From: Symsagittifera roscoffensis
Lineage: Eukaryota > Xenacoelomorpha > Acoela > Convolutidae
Length of the DNA: 60,000 nt
Reading direction: 5' to 3'
Assembly (NCBI RefSeq): GCF_963678635.1
Contig: NC_087064.1
Span: forward strand, 51,170,684 to 51,230,683
Below are positions 10,663 through 22,270 of this stretch, one piece after another. The notes beneath the pieces were generated by a model. It was not told where the DNA came from, made no database searches, and worked only from the letters and a program-made list of their open reading frames with translations. The position numbers were made by a program, and so were the translations under genes. Position 1 is the first letter of the stretch. Each line of letters begins with the position of its first letter.

Positions 10663-11612
10663 TTGCAAGACAATCAAAATAAACCACAAAAATACAAAGA
10701 ACCAAATAAATCATTCTATCAATACATGAAAAAAGACCAAAATCTACCAAACAAAAACATTCATAGTAACAATAGTTCTGGAAAACCACTACCAAATAGC
10801 TCAAAACAATCACGAAATCAATCACTTTATAATTCAAACTACAGAGGTAGATCACCAGTTAAAAAAAAAACGTTTCGCGAAATCCCTCACAAAATTGATA
10901 TAGACGATCACACAGTACAAATAACCATTACCAAAATGATTATTCCCGATCAAACTCAAACAGACAGAATTACTCGTTTGATACCAGTTCCCATTCACAC
11001 CCTAGGAATAAACACTATTGAATTGATAGATCAAGAAACTCATCATACCATAGACACAGAAATTATTCCAACAATAGGAACAGAAGTTACTCAAATAATC
11101 GAAATCAGCAATATAATAATCGATCACGAAATTACTCAAACAGTAGATCAAATCACCAAAGATCAAATTATAACAATTATCAAAATAGATCTTGAGATAA
11201 TTCACAAAATAGGAATTCAACCTATTACAATAGACAAAGAAACTACTCTCAATCACCTCATAGAAATAACACACGTTATCCAGATTCTCTAAACAAATAT
11301 AGAAGTAATACACCAAAACATCAGAGACAAACTAATCAAGCACAAACAACCGATGAAACAAATTCAGACCCCCCTGGTTTTGATAACATAGAGACTACTG
11401 AGTTACAATTAAATCACATAAACTGTGAAGCCACAGACAGTGACAGTGATATAGAAAACACACTTTTAGTCAACATGATAGAAGTTGAAAATGATTATGA
11501 ACCCGTTACATACGAACAACCTTTTCATTCACAAAGTTACGAAAATCAATCGGAATTACTCTTAGATTATCATACAAGACCTAAAAGTAAAAACATACCA
11601 ATAGAAAAATAG
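10663..11612 (+). pseudogene. Basic Arg/Asn/Tyr-rich gag tail, right arm
   Basis: After the lost knuckle an ORF begins at 10,663. The informative frame is the one ending at TAG 11,610-11,612, which shows Asn-Arg-Tyr-Ser repeats from about 11,050 and then an acidic region. It is interrupted by a TGA at 11,193-11,195 that the left arm shares, so this stop predates the arm duplication. The 209-codon ORF 10,663-11,292 changes into an Ile-rich shifted frame halfway and should not be read as a protein as it stands. Confidence 0.5.
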
Positions 11613-11659
11613 TAAATGAAGTAACAACATCACGACAACCTGAAAAAAAAACAAACACC

Positions 11660-12166
11660 ATGTTCTGGTACAAATCACATTTACCAAAATATACCAAAAA
11701 ACCACCAAATGAAAAAATTTGGACAATTCCCTTTCTCGTAGAAAATCCAAAAAGTAAGGATTTTCAACCACCAGACCTTGAAATGGATTTTTTAATTGAC
11801 TCTGGAGCAGAATCAAATATCATAAAAATTCCAACTTGGGATGAAATCAAAATCCTACACCCAAGCCTAACACCCATAAAAACAACAAGTAGACTAGCAA
11901 CAGCACAAGGCTCAACCCTAACAAATTATGGAAAAATTCAACTTTTCCTTGTTCCCACTAAAACAATGGAACAAAAAAAAATTCTCAATAAACCATTTAA
12001 ACGAATATTCTATATCACAGATATAAAACACAATTTTATTAACATTTCATTCATCACAAAGTATATACCTTTAATTAATATATTACATAGTAAAATTAAA
12101 ATAAAAGATAAATATACAAAAATGCAGAACACCGCTTTAACATTCTTTCAAAGTTTGAACAATTAA
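11660..12166 (+). pseudogene. Retroelement aspartic protease, right arm
   Basis: A 168-codon ORF with the LIDSGAES active-site motif near 11,796-11,820. It is open throughout and has a single copy of the 32-codon segment that is doubled in the left arm. It could still fold as a retropepsin, but it sits in an otherwise dead element. The next frame is separated by stops. Confidence 0.75.
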
Positions 12167-12299
12167 CCACCATTCTTTTCAAAATTTTATCCCATCTATA
12201 ATAAAGAAAGAAAACATCTCAAACCACTATCAGGTTATATTTATGAATTTCCGATAAAAACAAGTTCACCAGTACGGCAAAAATTAAAATTGACAACAT

Positions 12300-12560
12300 A
12301 TGTCAGACTTTGAATTTAGACCAATTCACAAATTTGTTAGATTAACCATTTCATCCATAAAATACATGAAAAACTCAAACTCCGATATTTTTTCTCTACA
12401 AAAGTATAACAATTCACCATACAAAATCACCTTACCCTTAGGACTCTTAGGATATTGCGAAACTAATGCAACAACTTCTCCCACAAAAGAAGTAGCATAC
12501 AGAGTGAATAATATTTTACAATACTAGATATATGTCAGTCATCTAGAAAAAAATTATCAA
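12300..12560 (+). pseudogene. Pol linker with RT-core deletion junction, right arm
   Basis: The ORF 12,300-12,527 matches the left-arm linker (6982 downward). At about 12,540 the sequence jumps directly to the part matching left-arm 5925. About 0.8 kb is therefore missing, corresponding to left-arm 5925-6739 and including the YLDD motif. A short ttctagaaaaaa-like stretch remains at the junction. Confidence 0.7.
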
Positions 12561-12578
12561 ATTTTACAGAACGAAAAC

Positions 12579-13318
12579 ATGAAAGCAGCCCCAGATAAAT
12601 CACATTTTTTCTTGACACGCGAAAAATTTTTTGGACACATCATAGAAAAAGACACTATAACCCCACTGAAATCACGAATTGATGCAATTCAAAAACTTCA
12701 ACCACCAACAAATAAGAAGAAAATACATGAAATTTTTGGAATGTTAAAATTCTTAAGTAAATACGTATATAAAATGCAATTGTACTTAAGACCATTTTAC
12801 AACACTCTTCGACAACAAAATAACTTTGAATGGACAACAGAACATCAAAAACGATTTGAAGAAATCAAAAAACTTCTCACTGAACAGACTTCAAATACAA
12901 TCCCAGATCCAAATCAACCATTTTTTACAATGCGCGATGCTTCATTTTTTGACATCGGAGCAGCATTATTACAATCCAGCAGTTCCAACAGTGGAACAAA
13001 TAAGATGAAACTTATATCACAAACTCTCGCCTAATTACACAAGCTGAATTACGACTCTCTACCCTTATGAGAGAGTGCACAGCTAACATACATACCTCAA
13101 CAGAATATGAATTTTTGATACTTCGATCCAAAAATCCAACAATTTTGTTTATAGACCATAAACCTATCATAATATTTTTTACACAAAAATCAAATCCAAA
13201 CTATAGAGTTTATAGATTTCAACTAATCCTAATGAAATTTCCAAACTTACACATAGTATTGACAGCAGCAAAAAACCTTGCACTACCTGATACCCTTAGT
13301 AGAAATACACCACCTTAA
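12579..13318 (+). pseudogene. RT thumb and RNase H fragment, right arm
   Basis: The ORF 12,579-13,034 carries the RT connection (FFGHII) and the RNase H start. The first acidic residue appears as RDAS near 12,933. The following ORF, 13,067-13,318, carries RECTA and FIDHKP motifs and ends with an LSRN-type terminus. A frame change and a stop separate the two. No RT catalytic centre is present in this arm. Confidence 0.7.
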
Positions 13319-13833
13319 CTAAGACGCTTCATTCGATACAACACTATCTACATTACCCGAAACACTTTTTCTTCCCTCAACACCCTCTTTAAGCCAAATA
13401 TCACCATCAACTTTTCCCCTAAACTTCCCTACCAACCTTGATTCACGATATCAAGAACAATCATCTCAAAATATACCACTACGATTGGATTGGAATACAT
13501 TCGTAGCACCCCCACAATTATTTGGTAAACATCAAGAAAGAAATAGACTACACAACTGGGCATTAAACAGATTACAATATCGACACGATATTCAAAAAGA
13601 TATACAAGAACATAACATCCAAATACTACAACAAAACAGTCTCACACTAAAAATCGAAATTACAGTTAGACTAAATAACATTGTCCATTTCCATTAGACC
13701 CACCAAATTTCACAGTTCGTTCTTTACCTCCCCCATTTCTAACAACAGAAATAAAATATAAATACGATAGATATACATAAAAGACAATCGGATACATAAC
13801 CTTTTATAATCCATATTCAGGATTGTCATCAAC
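13319..13833 (+). pseudogene. Post-RNase H segment, right arm
   Basis: A 70-codon ORF at 13,485-13,697, with motif FVAPPQLFGKHQ and a Gln/Asn-rich helical tail, sits where integrase is expected. Upstream, 13,319-13,480 encodes a Ser/Thr/Pro-rich stretch. No integrase finger or DDE residues are seen. Role unknown; it may be an N-terminal extension of env or a linker. Confidence 0.4.
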
Positions 13834-15515
13834 ATGCATATTTTAAAGATATTCACATTTCACTACCTCCTTTTTCTCATTTTTTCCGAACCAAATCAAA
13901 ATCCTTCTCCTGGCACAGGACCCCAAGATTTATTAATAACACACTACGGTTGTGAACAAAAAATACTACCCAAAAATGCTATCAATCAAGTCACACAATG
14001 TGAATCCAAACCACAAGCTATAGAAACAACAAACATAATAGCTACATTATACTCAAAAGCACGAGCGACAACACTAACAGCATACAAATAAGCAACATTT
14101 TCCGAAAAGAAAGTACATTGTTCACAAGTTTCAAACGGAAATAAAAATAGATTGGATCACGAATCTTTCTATCAAAGTAATATGGAAAGATTACTACATC
14201 TCATCACTCAAGACCGTAAAAACGAATTAAAGCGACTCAACTTAACATCAAACGAAGGAACAAACAGAAAACTTGTAAATCAAGCAGAACTTGAAAAACA
14301 CCAAGGCCACATAAGACTAGATACGAAATTCCCTTTCCTTGGAGTACACGGAAGATCAATATATGATCTTCATGATAAACATTGGATACCCCACATAGGA
14401 ACAAATAATCCCTGAAAATGCAAAGCAGACACGAAAAATAAAGGATATCAAGAAATAATGTTTTTTGATTGGAAAATACAACTAGAAAAAGTACAACTTA
14501 CAGGCGACTTAAAAGACGACACAATTCTTTTCCAAGGTATTAGACTCCCTTGGAAAAATTACCAAGGATATTGCAATCCTACAACACGAACACAAACAAC
14601 CATTGTATGGTTTCCAAAAGAAACCTGCACAGTTTCTCAAGTAGCGAAAGTACACGCTAGAATGATCTAATTTAACCCTAAATATTTTATTGAATCATTT
14701 CCATATAAAGAAATAAATCCCAATCAACTTAGATCTATGAACCATAAATGTAGAAACATCCACAATATAGAAAATAAATTACACGATTTCAAATATACCC
14801 GGAAACGGAACTTGCATGTAAATACAACAAGCCAATTTATAAAACACAGTATTCAGAAATTCTTGCCGAATACGAAAATGGTTTTGACATGAATACAGGA
14901 CATTTAATCGTAAGCCCGATGGCCACATCTCACTCAATTACCGACGAAAATCCCTACGTTTCGGTAAAATTTCAAAAAAGCACAGGACGAATCGGTGGAA
15001 AATTAAAACCACAAGACACAGAAAGCACACGATTACAAGAACTATCACTTATGAATGGCACATATTTTGGGGCAATTCATTAGGATATAGATTTAGATAT
15101 GAAACAAGACTAAATAGGAAGCAGAATTTTTCAAGAAATATCCCTTTCAGACCTAGAAACACTACACCAATTATGTGAACTTGAAAGAACACATATTCTA
15201 CAGTCACTAGCACTAGCAGTTCTAAAAATACCATATGCAGGATATTTATTATCCGGAAATAGATCAAATTTCATTGATTATGAAGGAAACACTTTAAAGT
15301 ATTGACTTGTACCAAAAAAATATCACCTTTATACGTTTTTGAAGATAAACGATGTTACAAAGGAATCCGAAAATTCTACTAAAATAGAGTATATTTTGTT
15401 GATACACTCTCAAGACGAACATATTTTTGTTGGGACACAGCAGTACCATATGGATCAGAAAATAGTCACAATGTTGTACAATTAAATCCCGATGAAGATA
15501 AAAACTATCTTAATT
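13834..15515 (+). pseudogene. Env-like glycoprotein ORF, right arm, disrupted
   Basis: It begins with Met at 13,834 and a hydrophobic leader, as in the left arm. The ORFs 13,834-14,091, 14,152-14,415, 14,458-14,670 and 14,889-15,083 together follow the left-arm order. Stops at 14,089-14,091 and 14,413-14,415, a stop at 14,668-14,670 and frame changes inactivate it. It ends abruptly at about 15,515 in family-2 sequence, so the C-terminal part present at 2062-2755 is absent. A membrane-fusion role is inferred from position and leader only. Confidence 0.55.
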
Positions 15516-16340
15516 GCCTGAGGATAACAGAGCGCTATCCTGGTTGAAGACGTACTCGATAAACCAGAGTTATATGGGTCGTTGTATAGCCAGGTTGGAT
15601 GGCTACCATGTGATAGTCGAGCGTGACAAGCACCAAAATGCTGACAGCCTCAATGGGTAAACTCATTTGTATGATAGATTGGAGCAGAAGCAAGCCAATG
15701 AGGCAGAAATTGCGGAAGGATTTTCGTTTTTGGAAAAAAAGACTTTCCATTGACGAGATTTGGGACACGCTGTCTACGAGTGGAGAAAGCAGCAGAAATT
15801 AATATCTTACCCAAAAGTGGCCTTGGATCTGTTGCTAGGTTCGAACCTGAACCAACAAGAACTCTCGCGTATGAACATAAACAGCCTCTCATTGCTGAAT
15901 AAAGAAGTGATTCGGATGCTGGGTGGATTGTTAGAAAGAGAAGTGTCTAGAGATGACCCTGAATGGGCAGCAGCTAGGGCATTGCTGACAGTCAGTGAGA
16001 AGGTACAAACAAAACCATCACGACGCCAGCACAAAAAAAATGAAAGGGATTGTATGACAGGGGTTTAGCAACTAGTATCCTCGTATCCTCAAGTATCCTC
16101 AACCAGTATCCTCAAAGCATTTTGATGAAAACATCATACAAAGGAAAAGAACAGGAGACCGGGACTCAGAAGAAGACTGTCACTTTTGAAGAGCCCGATC
16201 AAGAATTGATAGAAGTCGAATCGAAAAACCTGGAACAAGAGAATTTGTCCGGGAGGTCGAATGTTGAAGAAAGTGGATACGTAAATGGACAAGACCAGGC
16301 GGACAAAGTTTTTTCCGGGGAGTTTAGATGGATGAGTTGA
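15516..16340 (+). pseudogene. RNase H tail and RH-IN linker, copy 1
   Basis: The motif HQNADSLN near 15,630-15,655 is the usual end of a Gypsy RNase H. A TAA at 15,658-15,660 follows. The linker continues with ORFs 15,760-16,068 and 16,050-16,340, which are charged and Glu/Lys-rich and contain a repeated tatcctca stretch around 16,075-16,110. Frame changes occur near 15,790 and 16,060. Copies 2 and 3 carry near-identical segments at 24,480-24,930, 30,088-30,410 and 38,992-39,351. Confidence 0.6.
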
Positions 16341-16469
16341 AGTTGTACATCATAATCTGCCGTTGAATCTTGTTTCACGGCAGACTCATCGGTCGACAAC
16401 ACCTCGAGGAAATCGGAGATTGACACACACTCTGACAAGAACTCTAGCACTGGATCAGATTGGTCAGAT

Positions 16470-16913
16470 TTGACAATCCACACATTGCTGGCGGATACTC
16501 GAGCAAGAGACTTGGACAGGGAAGTATTTCAAGACCCTGATTGTGATCATCACCTGTTCCCTAGTGAGAAAGTCTTTGATAACGCGGCAGTTGACCTGGA
16601 GATGATAGCGGTATCAAAATGTTTGATGAGCCTTTTATCACAGAAGGAAGCCGTCAGGAGGGATATTCAACCGTTCAGACAAGAGAAAAATCCATTGGCA
16701 AAGATTTGGTGTGTTAAGACGGAAGATGACGCGCATGAGCCGGGTGAGCTAAACAGTTACTTGAGGGTCATGAAAACGAGATACAGACTCTCGGATTTAG
16801 TAGGACCGCAGAGAAATAAACGCATGACAAGTAACTTGAAAAGGTGGATCGAAAATGGGGCACCAGACAACCGGACAAAGGAGATCTGGAAGAGGATATT
16901 TACCGAATCTTGA
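16470..16913 (+). pseudogene. RH-IN linker, second part, copy 1
   Basis: A 147-codon ORF directly before the integrase finger. It is acidic at its start and basic at its end, with no known domain. Its position just upstream of H2C2 makes it part of the pol polyprotein. Copy 2 keeps the first half (25,068-25,260) and then loses the rest. Confidence 0.5.
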
Positions 16914-16924
16914 GACAATACTAA

Positions 16925-18085
16925 ATGCAGAAAAAGGGAAGATTATATCTGAACAAGGATGGGATTGTTGCTTGCGAAAGAAGAGAAGAGAACAAGGTCC
17001 TGTACAAATACAACGCTATACGTTGCCGCAATTCTATCAAAAAGATCTTTCATTCAGGTCACATGATCAGATGGGCCTTCAAGGAATCGATAAAATATAC
17101 CAGAGGATCTTGAAACGCTTCGAATGGCCTGTAGCGAAAAAGGCATGCGAGAAGTGGGTGACAGCATGTCTGTCATGCCAACAGTTGAAAGATCCTAGAA
17201 AATTACGATTCCCATTGCAGTCAATCGGGTCGTCCGAGTTCAATGAGGTGGTGCAGATCGATCACCAGAAGATATATATGACAGTGGCTACAATCAGGCT
17301 CTAGTGATGATCGATCACTTCACAAACTATGCAGAGGCAGTACCCTTAATAACTGCCTTAGCCGAAAAGACATGCGATCATTTGATCAATAGTTGGAAAG
17401 CAAGACAGGGATGTCCAATGACATTCCAATCGGATAATGGAACAGCTTTTGTAGGAGAACTTACTAAAGAGTTCATGAGACGTTCTCAAGTAGCTCAGGC
17501 TCATTCCACGACGTATGATCCCCAAACGAACGGCTTAGTGTAAAAGAATCGGACTCTGGTGTCGATGTTGAGTGTGTATTTTTCTCGATATATGACTGAT
17601 TGGGATAGATGTCTGCCACAAGTGATGGGAGCTTATAACAGTTCGCAGAATTCCACAACAGGTATTAGTCTGCACATGATGTTGACTGGACATGAAAAAT
17701 TTTCGCATTTGATTTTTTTTAAACAAAGTATGAAGGAAAGAAAACATTGCCAGACGTCTATGCAAGGGATTTAACCAGACGTCAGCAAGAGCTGAACGAT
17801 TTATGTAGGCGCAATACGCAACAAGCTCAGGCGACGCAGAGGAAAAGCTCTGACAAGAAGGCAGCTGGTGCTAAAGCTTACTCGGTAGGACACTACGTTT
17901 GGGTTTTTCAGAACGTGATATCACCGAACGGAACGAAGAAACTCTTGAAGAACTGGATGGGTTCGTTCATTATAGCGGAAGTGCATCAAGAGGGACGTTT
18001 ATACAGACTGAGTACCGGCCGAGCTGCGCACTTTGAAAATATTAAACCGCATAACCAATCCACAGAAGACTGGTGCATACCTTAA
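16925..18085 (+). pseudogene. Gypsy-type integrase, copy 1, catalytic Glu replaced by stop
   Basis: Integrase joins element DNA to host DNA. The zinc finger is partly kept: His at 17,062-17,064 and C-x2-C at 17,167-17,178, but the expected second His is Leu (ctt, 17,077-17,079). The core has Asp 1 at 17,260-17,262 (QIDHQ) and Asp 2 at 17,433-17,435 (SDNGTAF). Exactly 35 residues after Asp 2 the Glu position is TAA (17,541-17,543). A frameshift lies near 17,280. The C-terminal part (17,559-18,085) ends with a GPY/F-like module in which the GPF is GSF (KNWMGSF). The protein cannot be active. Confidence 0.85.
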
Positions 18086-18870
18086 TGCATGGATGAGGGT
18101 GATAACGTGATGATGTACCGTGCTTGCGAAGTCAATGAGAAAGGCACCAGGGAAAAAACGATGGTTTTGAGGTGCTGAAAGAAGGAAGAAGTCCGCCACT
18201 GAACCTGGATCCTAATGAAATAATTGAGACGGACGAGGAAACCGGACCCTATGCGCAAGAGGAATGGGAAAACCCCGAGCAGATAGAGGTTACCAAGAAC
18301 ACTGAACCGTTTCTTCCCTTTTCAATGCTTCAAGACAAAAAGAAAAGACAAGAACTACAAAGAAATGAAATCCTCGTGAAGACGACTTCGTAGTGGACAG
18401 GATAGACCTGAAAAAGATAAGTGAAGACCTTGTGGGTCTAGATGAGATACCCGTGTCACAGGATACAGACATTGTCGATGATCAAGACAAGGAATGGATC
18501 GACGATTGATCGAAACCTGAAGTGGAACTTGACGACGAGCAGCAGAAGTCGTACGAACAAGGACTAACAAACCTGCGCGTCTTGGAGTGATCGAACGAAA
18601 TGACATCAGATCCAAGGGAAACTAGTGTCACGATTCAGGACGAGGGCGACAGAAAAGCAGCACAAGGACCCCGAAAAATGGGCTCCGTCCCTAAGGAGAC
18701 TAAGAGACTTCTTAGTGGAGAGGGGACCGAAAGAACTCTCGCTTCCGGTGTACGATCGAAAACGAGGACGACTGCATCCTCGGGAGCTGTATGCGCTGAT
18801 ACATGCGATCTTTTCGAATACCTATATTGAAGTATTCATACATAAGAAACATTATTTGAAATTAGGTTGA
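18086..18870 (+). pseudogene. Pol C-terminal tail, copy 1
   Basis: Acidic Asp/Glu-rich ORF pieces (18,172-18,393 and beyond) lead to an ORF at 18,625-18,870 that ends with a YxEVFIHKKHY-type terminus. The equivalent regions are 25,852-26,634 and 34,070-34,852. Each copy has the same frame change near the serine-stop at the end of its first ORF. No recognised domain. Confidence 0.45.
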
Positions 18871-19209
18871 GTGTAGGTCGAGTGTAGGATGTGTGTTGTG
18901 TTGATGTGTTCAGTTGTTAGGATCTTGGGTTTGAAAGAGTTAGTGACCACGAATACTCAAACAATTACTTTAAGAATAGATCCAAAGTTTGGACTGTCCA
19001 TTTTAGATCAAATTTCAAAGATTTAGAACTGAACTGATTTTCAAAGATCAAAATCTTCTTACTTGACTGTTTTTAAACCTGTTTTAATTTGAATTTGGAG
19101 CAATGTTGAGAGATGTGATAGTCGTGATATTATTTCTAGATCCGGGTTGATCAATTTAATTTTTGAACTTCAACCTTGTGAAATCAACTTATCGAATTCA
19201 TTAATCAAC
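18871..19209 (+). repeat. Non-coding block between pol and gag, copy 1 (possible LTR)
   Basis: About 340 bp without ORFs lie between the pol stop and the gag Met. The block is nearly identical at 26,635-26,973 and 34,853-35,191. Pol end, short non-coding block, gag start is the layout of LTR elements in tandem that share an LTR. I see no convincing TG...CA ends or primer site, so LTR is an inference. Confidence 0.45.
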
Positions 19210-20283
19210 ATGGTCAGTTTCGACAAATTGACGGTTTTGGCCGAGGCGTACGTAGGGCCAGTCATAGACGAGCTACTGGAGATTATAGGCTGCTGGGGGA
19301 GGGGGGAGATTGTGCTCAGGATGATCCGGAGGTGGCCATTTTAACGGCTGCTCTGACCAACATCCTTGCAAGCAAGGAGTGCTGGATCGCCCGAGTGCTG
19401 GATCGCCCTTGGCGCACGAATCCGGTGTGGGTACCACACGGACGTACCAACCTGGAGAGATGCCTCTCCCAGCCAGGCCTAGGCCCAGTCTGAGGAGTAG
19501 ACATCAAGCTTTCCATCAGGAAATGAGTCTAGCTCTTAGTTGAAAGTTGCGGTGCCTGCCAAGAGACTCAGAGTGGTAGTAGAAATGCAGACGAACGAAA
19601 CAATGGAACATCTGAACGAAACGAAAGACGAACTGGAGCGAGTTAGAAAAACCTTGCTCAGAACTGAAGAAGATAGAGATATGTAGAGGAGATAGTTTGA
19701 GGATTGCAACAAGAAACATGGAGAGGAGATAGAACGCGTGAGGCAGGAAAATAAGGAGCGAACGGATCGACTACGATTGGCGTCATTGGAACGATCATTA
19801 CCCGCAGGGAGTGTTCCTCGTGGGCAGTCCCCGGTGGAGCTTCTGACGCCTCGCGAACTAAAACAGGCGACAAATTTTCAAATCCAAACAGCACCCAATA
19901 GAGAAACGATATTTGATCCAAGTGACACCCTGGCTGATCCAGTAGGGGAAAGAACCATGCAGCAGCTGGTGGAAGCCGCAGGCAGACTTGTGGCCAGCAG
20001 AGGTGTGCCAAGTTTCGGAATGACTGCACCCAATGGAACAATCATTGGAACAATCAATGGATACCGGCAGATTAGAGCTCTCCTCAGAAGTAGTGAAGAA
20101 AACAGGAGCTGCTACCGTTACTAGATTAGCAAAAATCGCAAAAACCTCCGACATCAAGATAACGGAGTTGCCAATGAAAAAAGTATCGCATGTATTTGAC
20201 ATACAGAAGAATAATCAATTTAAAAACAGCTTCACAGGAGTCCCAGATACGGACATGCGAGCATGTTTCAATCAATCAACCTA
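19210..20283 (+). pseudogene. Gag-like coiled-coil ORF, copy 1
   Basis: The start is Met at 19,210 (MVSFDKLTVL). A frameshift falls near 19,310, then sequence with paired Cys, then a charged coiled-coil segment (19,570-19,760) with a TAG at 19,683-19,685. The tail runs through 19,738-20,283. The intact version of the coiled coil is in copy 3 (35,555-36,286). A structural (gag-like) role is inferred from its place after the non-coding block. Confidence 0.5.
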
Positions 20284-20293
20284 GATTCCAGCA

Positions 20294-20715
20294 GTGAACA
20301 TGCAGCAACCACCCCTTGGAACGTCGCATCTGATATTGGGCGATAGTTTGGTGAGAAATTTAGAAAAATTGAGAACCTTATGGATCACAATGGTGATGGC
20401 ATTCGAATGTGTCACAGTAGCCCAGGTGTATCGGATGGTGGAGTTGATGGACCCAGGCAGAATAGTGCACATAATGATTCTAATAGGCGCAAAAATTGTG
20501 CCCAGAAGCTCGGACTCAGAAGAAGCCCAATGGTTGGCAATGCTGGTGGGCTTGTCTACCACAGTGTGGCAAAGTTGCGGTTCGCGGTTCTGATTGTTGG
20601 CACCATATCGAAGAGCACAAGAACGCAGTCATCCACAGGTAGAAGGCACAATGAAAAATTCGTGAGGTGGAACAACTTAGTGCGTAATCTGGCTCTACAA
20701 GTTTGCTGTCCTTGA
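20294..20715 (+). pseudogene. SGNH-hydrolase-like ORF, copy 1, truncated
   Basis: The ORF 20,294-20,593 begins near the block-I motif LILGDSLVRNL and has a block-III-like ILIGAKIV. A -1 frame change continues it in 20,380-20,715. The C-terminal part with the His block is removed by a deletion of about 670 bp (compare copy 3) that copy 2 shares. SGNH folds are esterase/lipase-type. The Asn of block III (GxN) is not conserved here, so catalysis is doubtful. Confidence 0.5.
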
Positions 20716-20832
20716 GGGGCTGCCCTTAGACAACACCATGGGTCCCATGAATAAAAGGCCTCTGCAAGATGTGAGGATGCATCACAGTGAACAAACTAGA
20801 TAGGAAAGACCAGGGAGATTTTTGACAAGTAC

Positions 20833-22267
20833 AGCACCAACGGGGCAACATGTAAAGATGATTAAACAAGTGCGAACGCCTCCAGCTCATGTGAAAGAAA
20901 AAGCCTATCCGAAAAAAGTAACTCTAGAAGCTGAAAGATATGATGAATTGAACTTCCGAATATACGAGGCCATCTTCGCCGCGTGCGACTAAGCAAAGAT
21001 GAGGAAGGCAAAGATATTAGTGATTGCGACCTCGGTCTTCGTGCATACCTCTAAGTTCCTGTTCTGGCCCGATGTAGTAATGTTGGCGGGAACCGACATG
21101 GATTGGATGCAATCCATATCATTGGCAATCGGGGTTCAACGACAAACCGAAATGAATACGATCACAATCGTGTTCGTCGGCATTGATGATTACCTGCATA
21201 GTAGAAGTCTCCTGAGCAGACTCAGTGAGCTAGCGACGGCGGAAGATGCTTTTTGGCCAGCAATTAAAGACATTCTGGAGTCCATGGGCGAGCTCTTGGA
21301 CGTGGTAAAGGAAGGCGGGTTCCAGAAGATAACGCCAAAGCCAGTATTCGTGTTATCCCCGGGGTATGCACAAATCCCGGTCGGACTTAAATTTGTGGAT
21401 GCAATGATAGCGTCACTCTCAGAAGAGAGATTTGATGTGATCATACCTGCCCCAAACCGCTGAGTGAAGGCGAAGAATCTGAGGCCAGTTGGGTTTGGAA
21501 TTGCCTGCAGTCTGGTCGGATATCTCAAACGCTATGAGAGGATTCAAAGACCATTCGCTACACCTGCTAGTGTTGGATGAAGTGTTGGGATTGAAACTGT
21601 CAAAATTCAGCAGAAAGCTCAAAATGAAACCAGGAATCGACGATGATCATCAAGTGATAGTGAGAATGTCTAACGATCTGTGGTTCAGAGGAATGGAGTT
21701 CGATGGCCCAACAGGCAGAACGCCAAAGAAACGAAAGTTCACTTAGAAGCTATGCTTTTGCGAAAGAAACCGGAGGCAAACAAGTGGCTGCACTTGACTA
21801 CTCGAATAACAGTATTGTACATAGACGCTTTTGAGCCGGGCTCAACGATGAGAACGAAGATCCATGCTTACCTAGTAAGAGAAATGAATTTGGCGGAAAA
21901 TGAAGGAGAGAAATCAGTGGAGTTCATAGACTGGATGAGCCAGATAACACTCGAAGCTTTTTGGACGCAGAATGTGAGAGCAGAAGAAGGTTTCGAGAGG
22001 ACATATAGCATGTTGGAAGGGTTGGGAGCGGGAAGGACCGCCTCCGTCCTGGCGAAAATTTACCCAGTGCTCTCCCACTATCTAATACAGAAATTCCTTA
22101 AGGCCATCACGGGACTTTCTATCGTAGTGATCCTGGGACTGTTCGGGACGTTTGGAGCAGAAAATTTCATACAAGGACCAGCAGTGCTGCTCACTGAAGG
22201 AATAAAAAGTCTCCGACTGGATGGACTCCTGACATTAATTGCGATCACGCATGGAAAGTTGGTATGA
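20833..22267 (+). pseudogene. Long ORF of unknown fold, copy 1, interrupted
   Basis: It matches the 252-codon ORFs at 28,590-29,348 and 37,494-38,252 plus their downstream frames. Here TAA replaces a Lys codon at about 20,990 and TGA replaces a Gly codon at 21,461-21,463. The downstream ORF 21,680-22,267 (195 codons) contains an amphipathic helical region and a hydrophobic segment (TGLSIVVILGLFGTFG). Function unknown; see the copy-2 entry for a possible SGNH-like reading. Confidence 0.5.
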
Positions 22268-22270
22268 TTG

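Larger units (their letters stand above)
10099..15515 (+). mobile_element. Family-1 retroelement, right palindrome arm
   Basis: Plus-strand counterpart of 2756-9338. The order is gag, basic tail, protease, linker, RT thumb and RNase H, post-RNase H ORF, env-like ORF. It then joins family-2 RNase H sequence at about 15,515 through the same junction as the left arm. It differs from the left arm by many substitutions, by loss of about 0.8 kb of RT and of the zinc knuckle, and by lacking the protease duplication. Confidence 0.8.

Noticed and set aside
2756-15790. Palindrome as a missed-adapter or chimeric-read artefact
   Set aside because: The arms differ by substitutions, a duplication and a large deletion, which one molecule read twice would not show. 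The local duplication at the gap, in contrast, does look like an assembly artefact.
17433-17543. Reassigned stop codon (TAA = Glu) to explain the integrase stop
   Set aside because: The same element has many frameshifts, TGA and TAG stops and deletions, and the kinesin and receptor exons are read with the standard code, ending at a normal TAA.
19858-20202. Long minus-strand ORFs across the family-2 array (for example 20,202-19,858; 28,330-28,049; 31,807-31,490)
   Set aside because: They mirror plus-strand gag and SGNH ORFs in each copy and contain no domain motifs.
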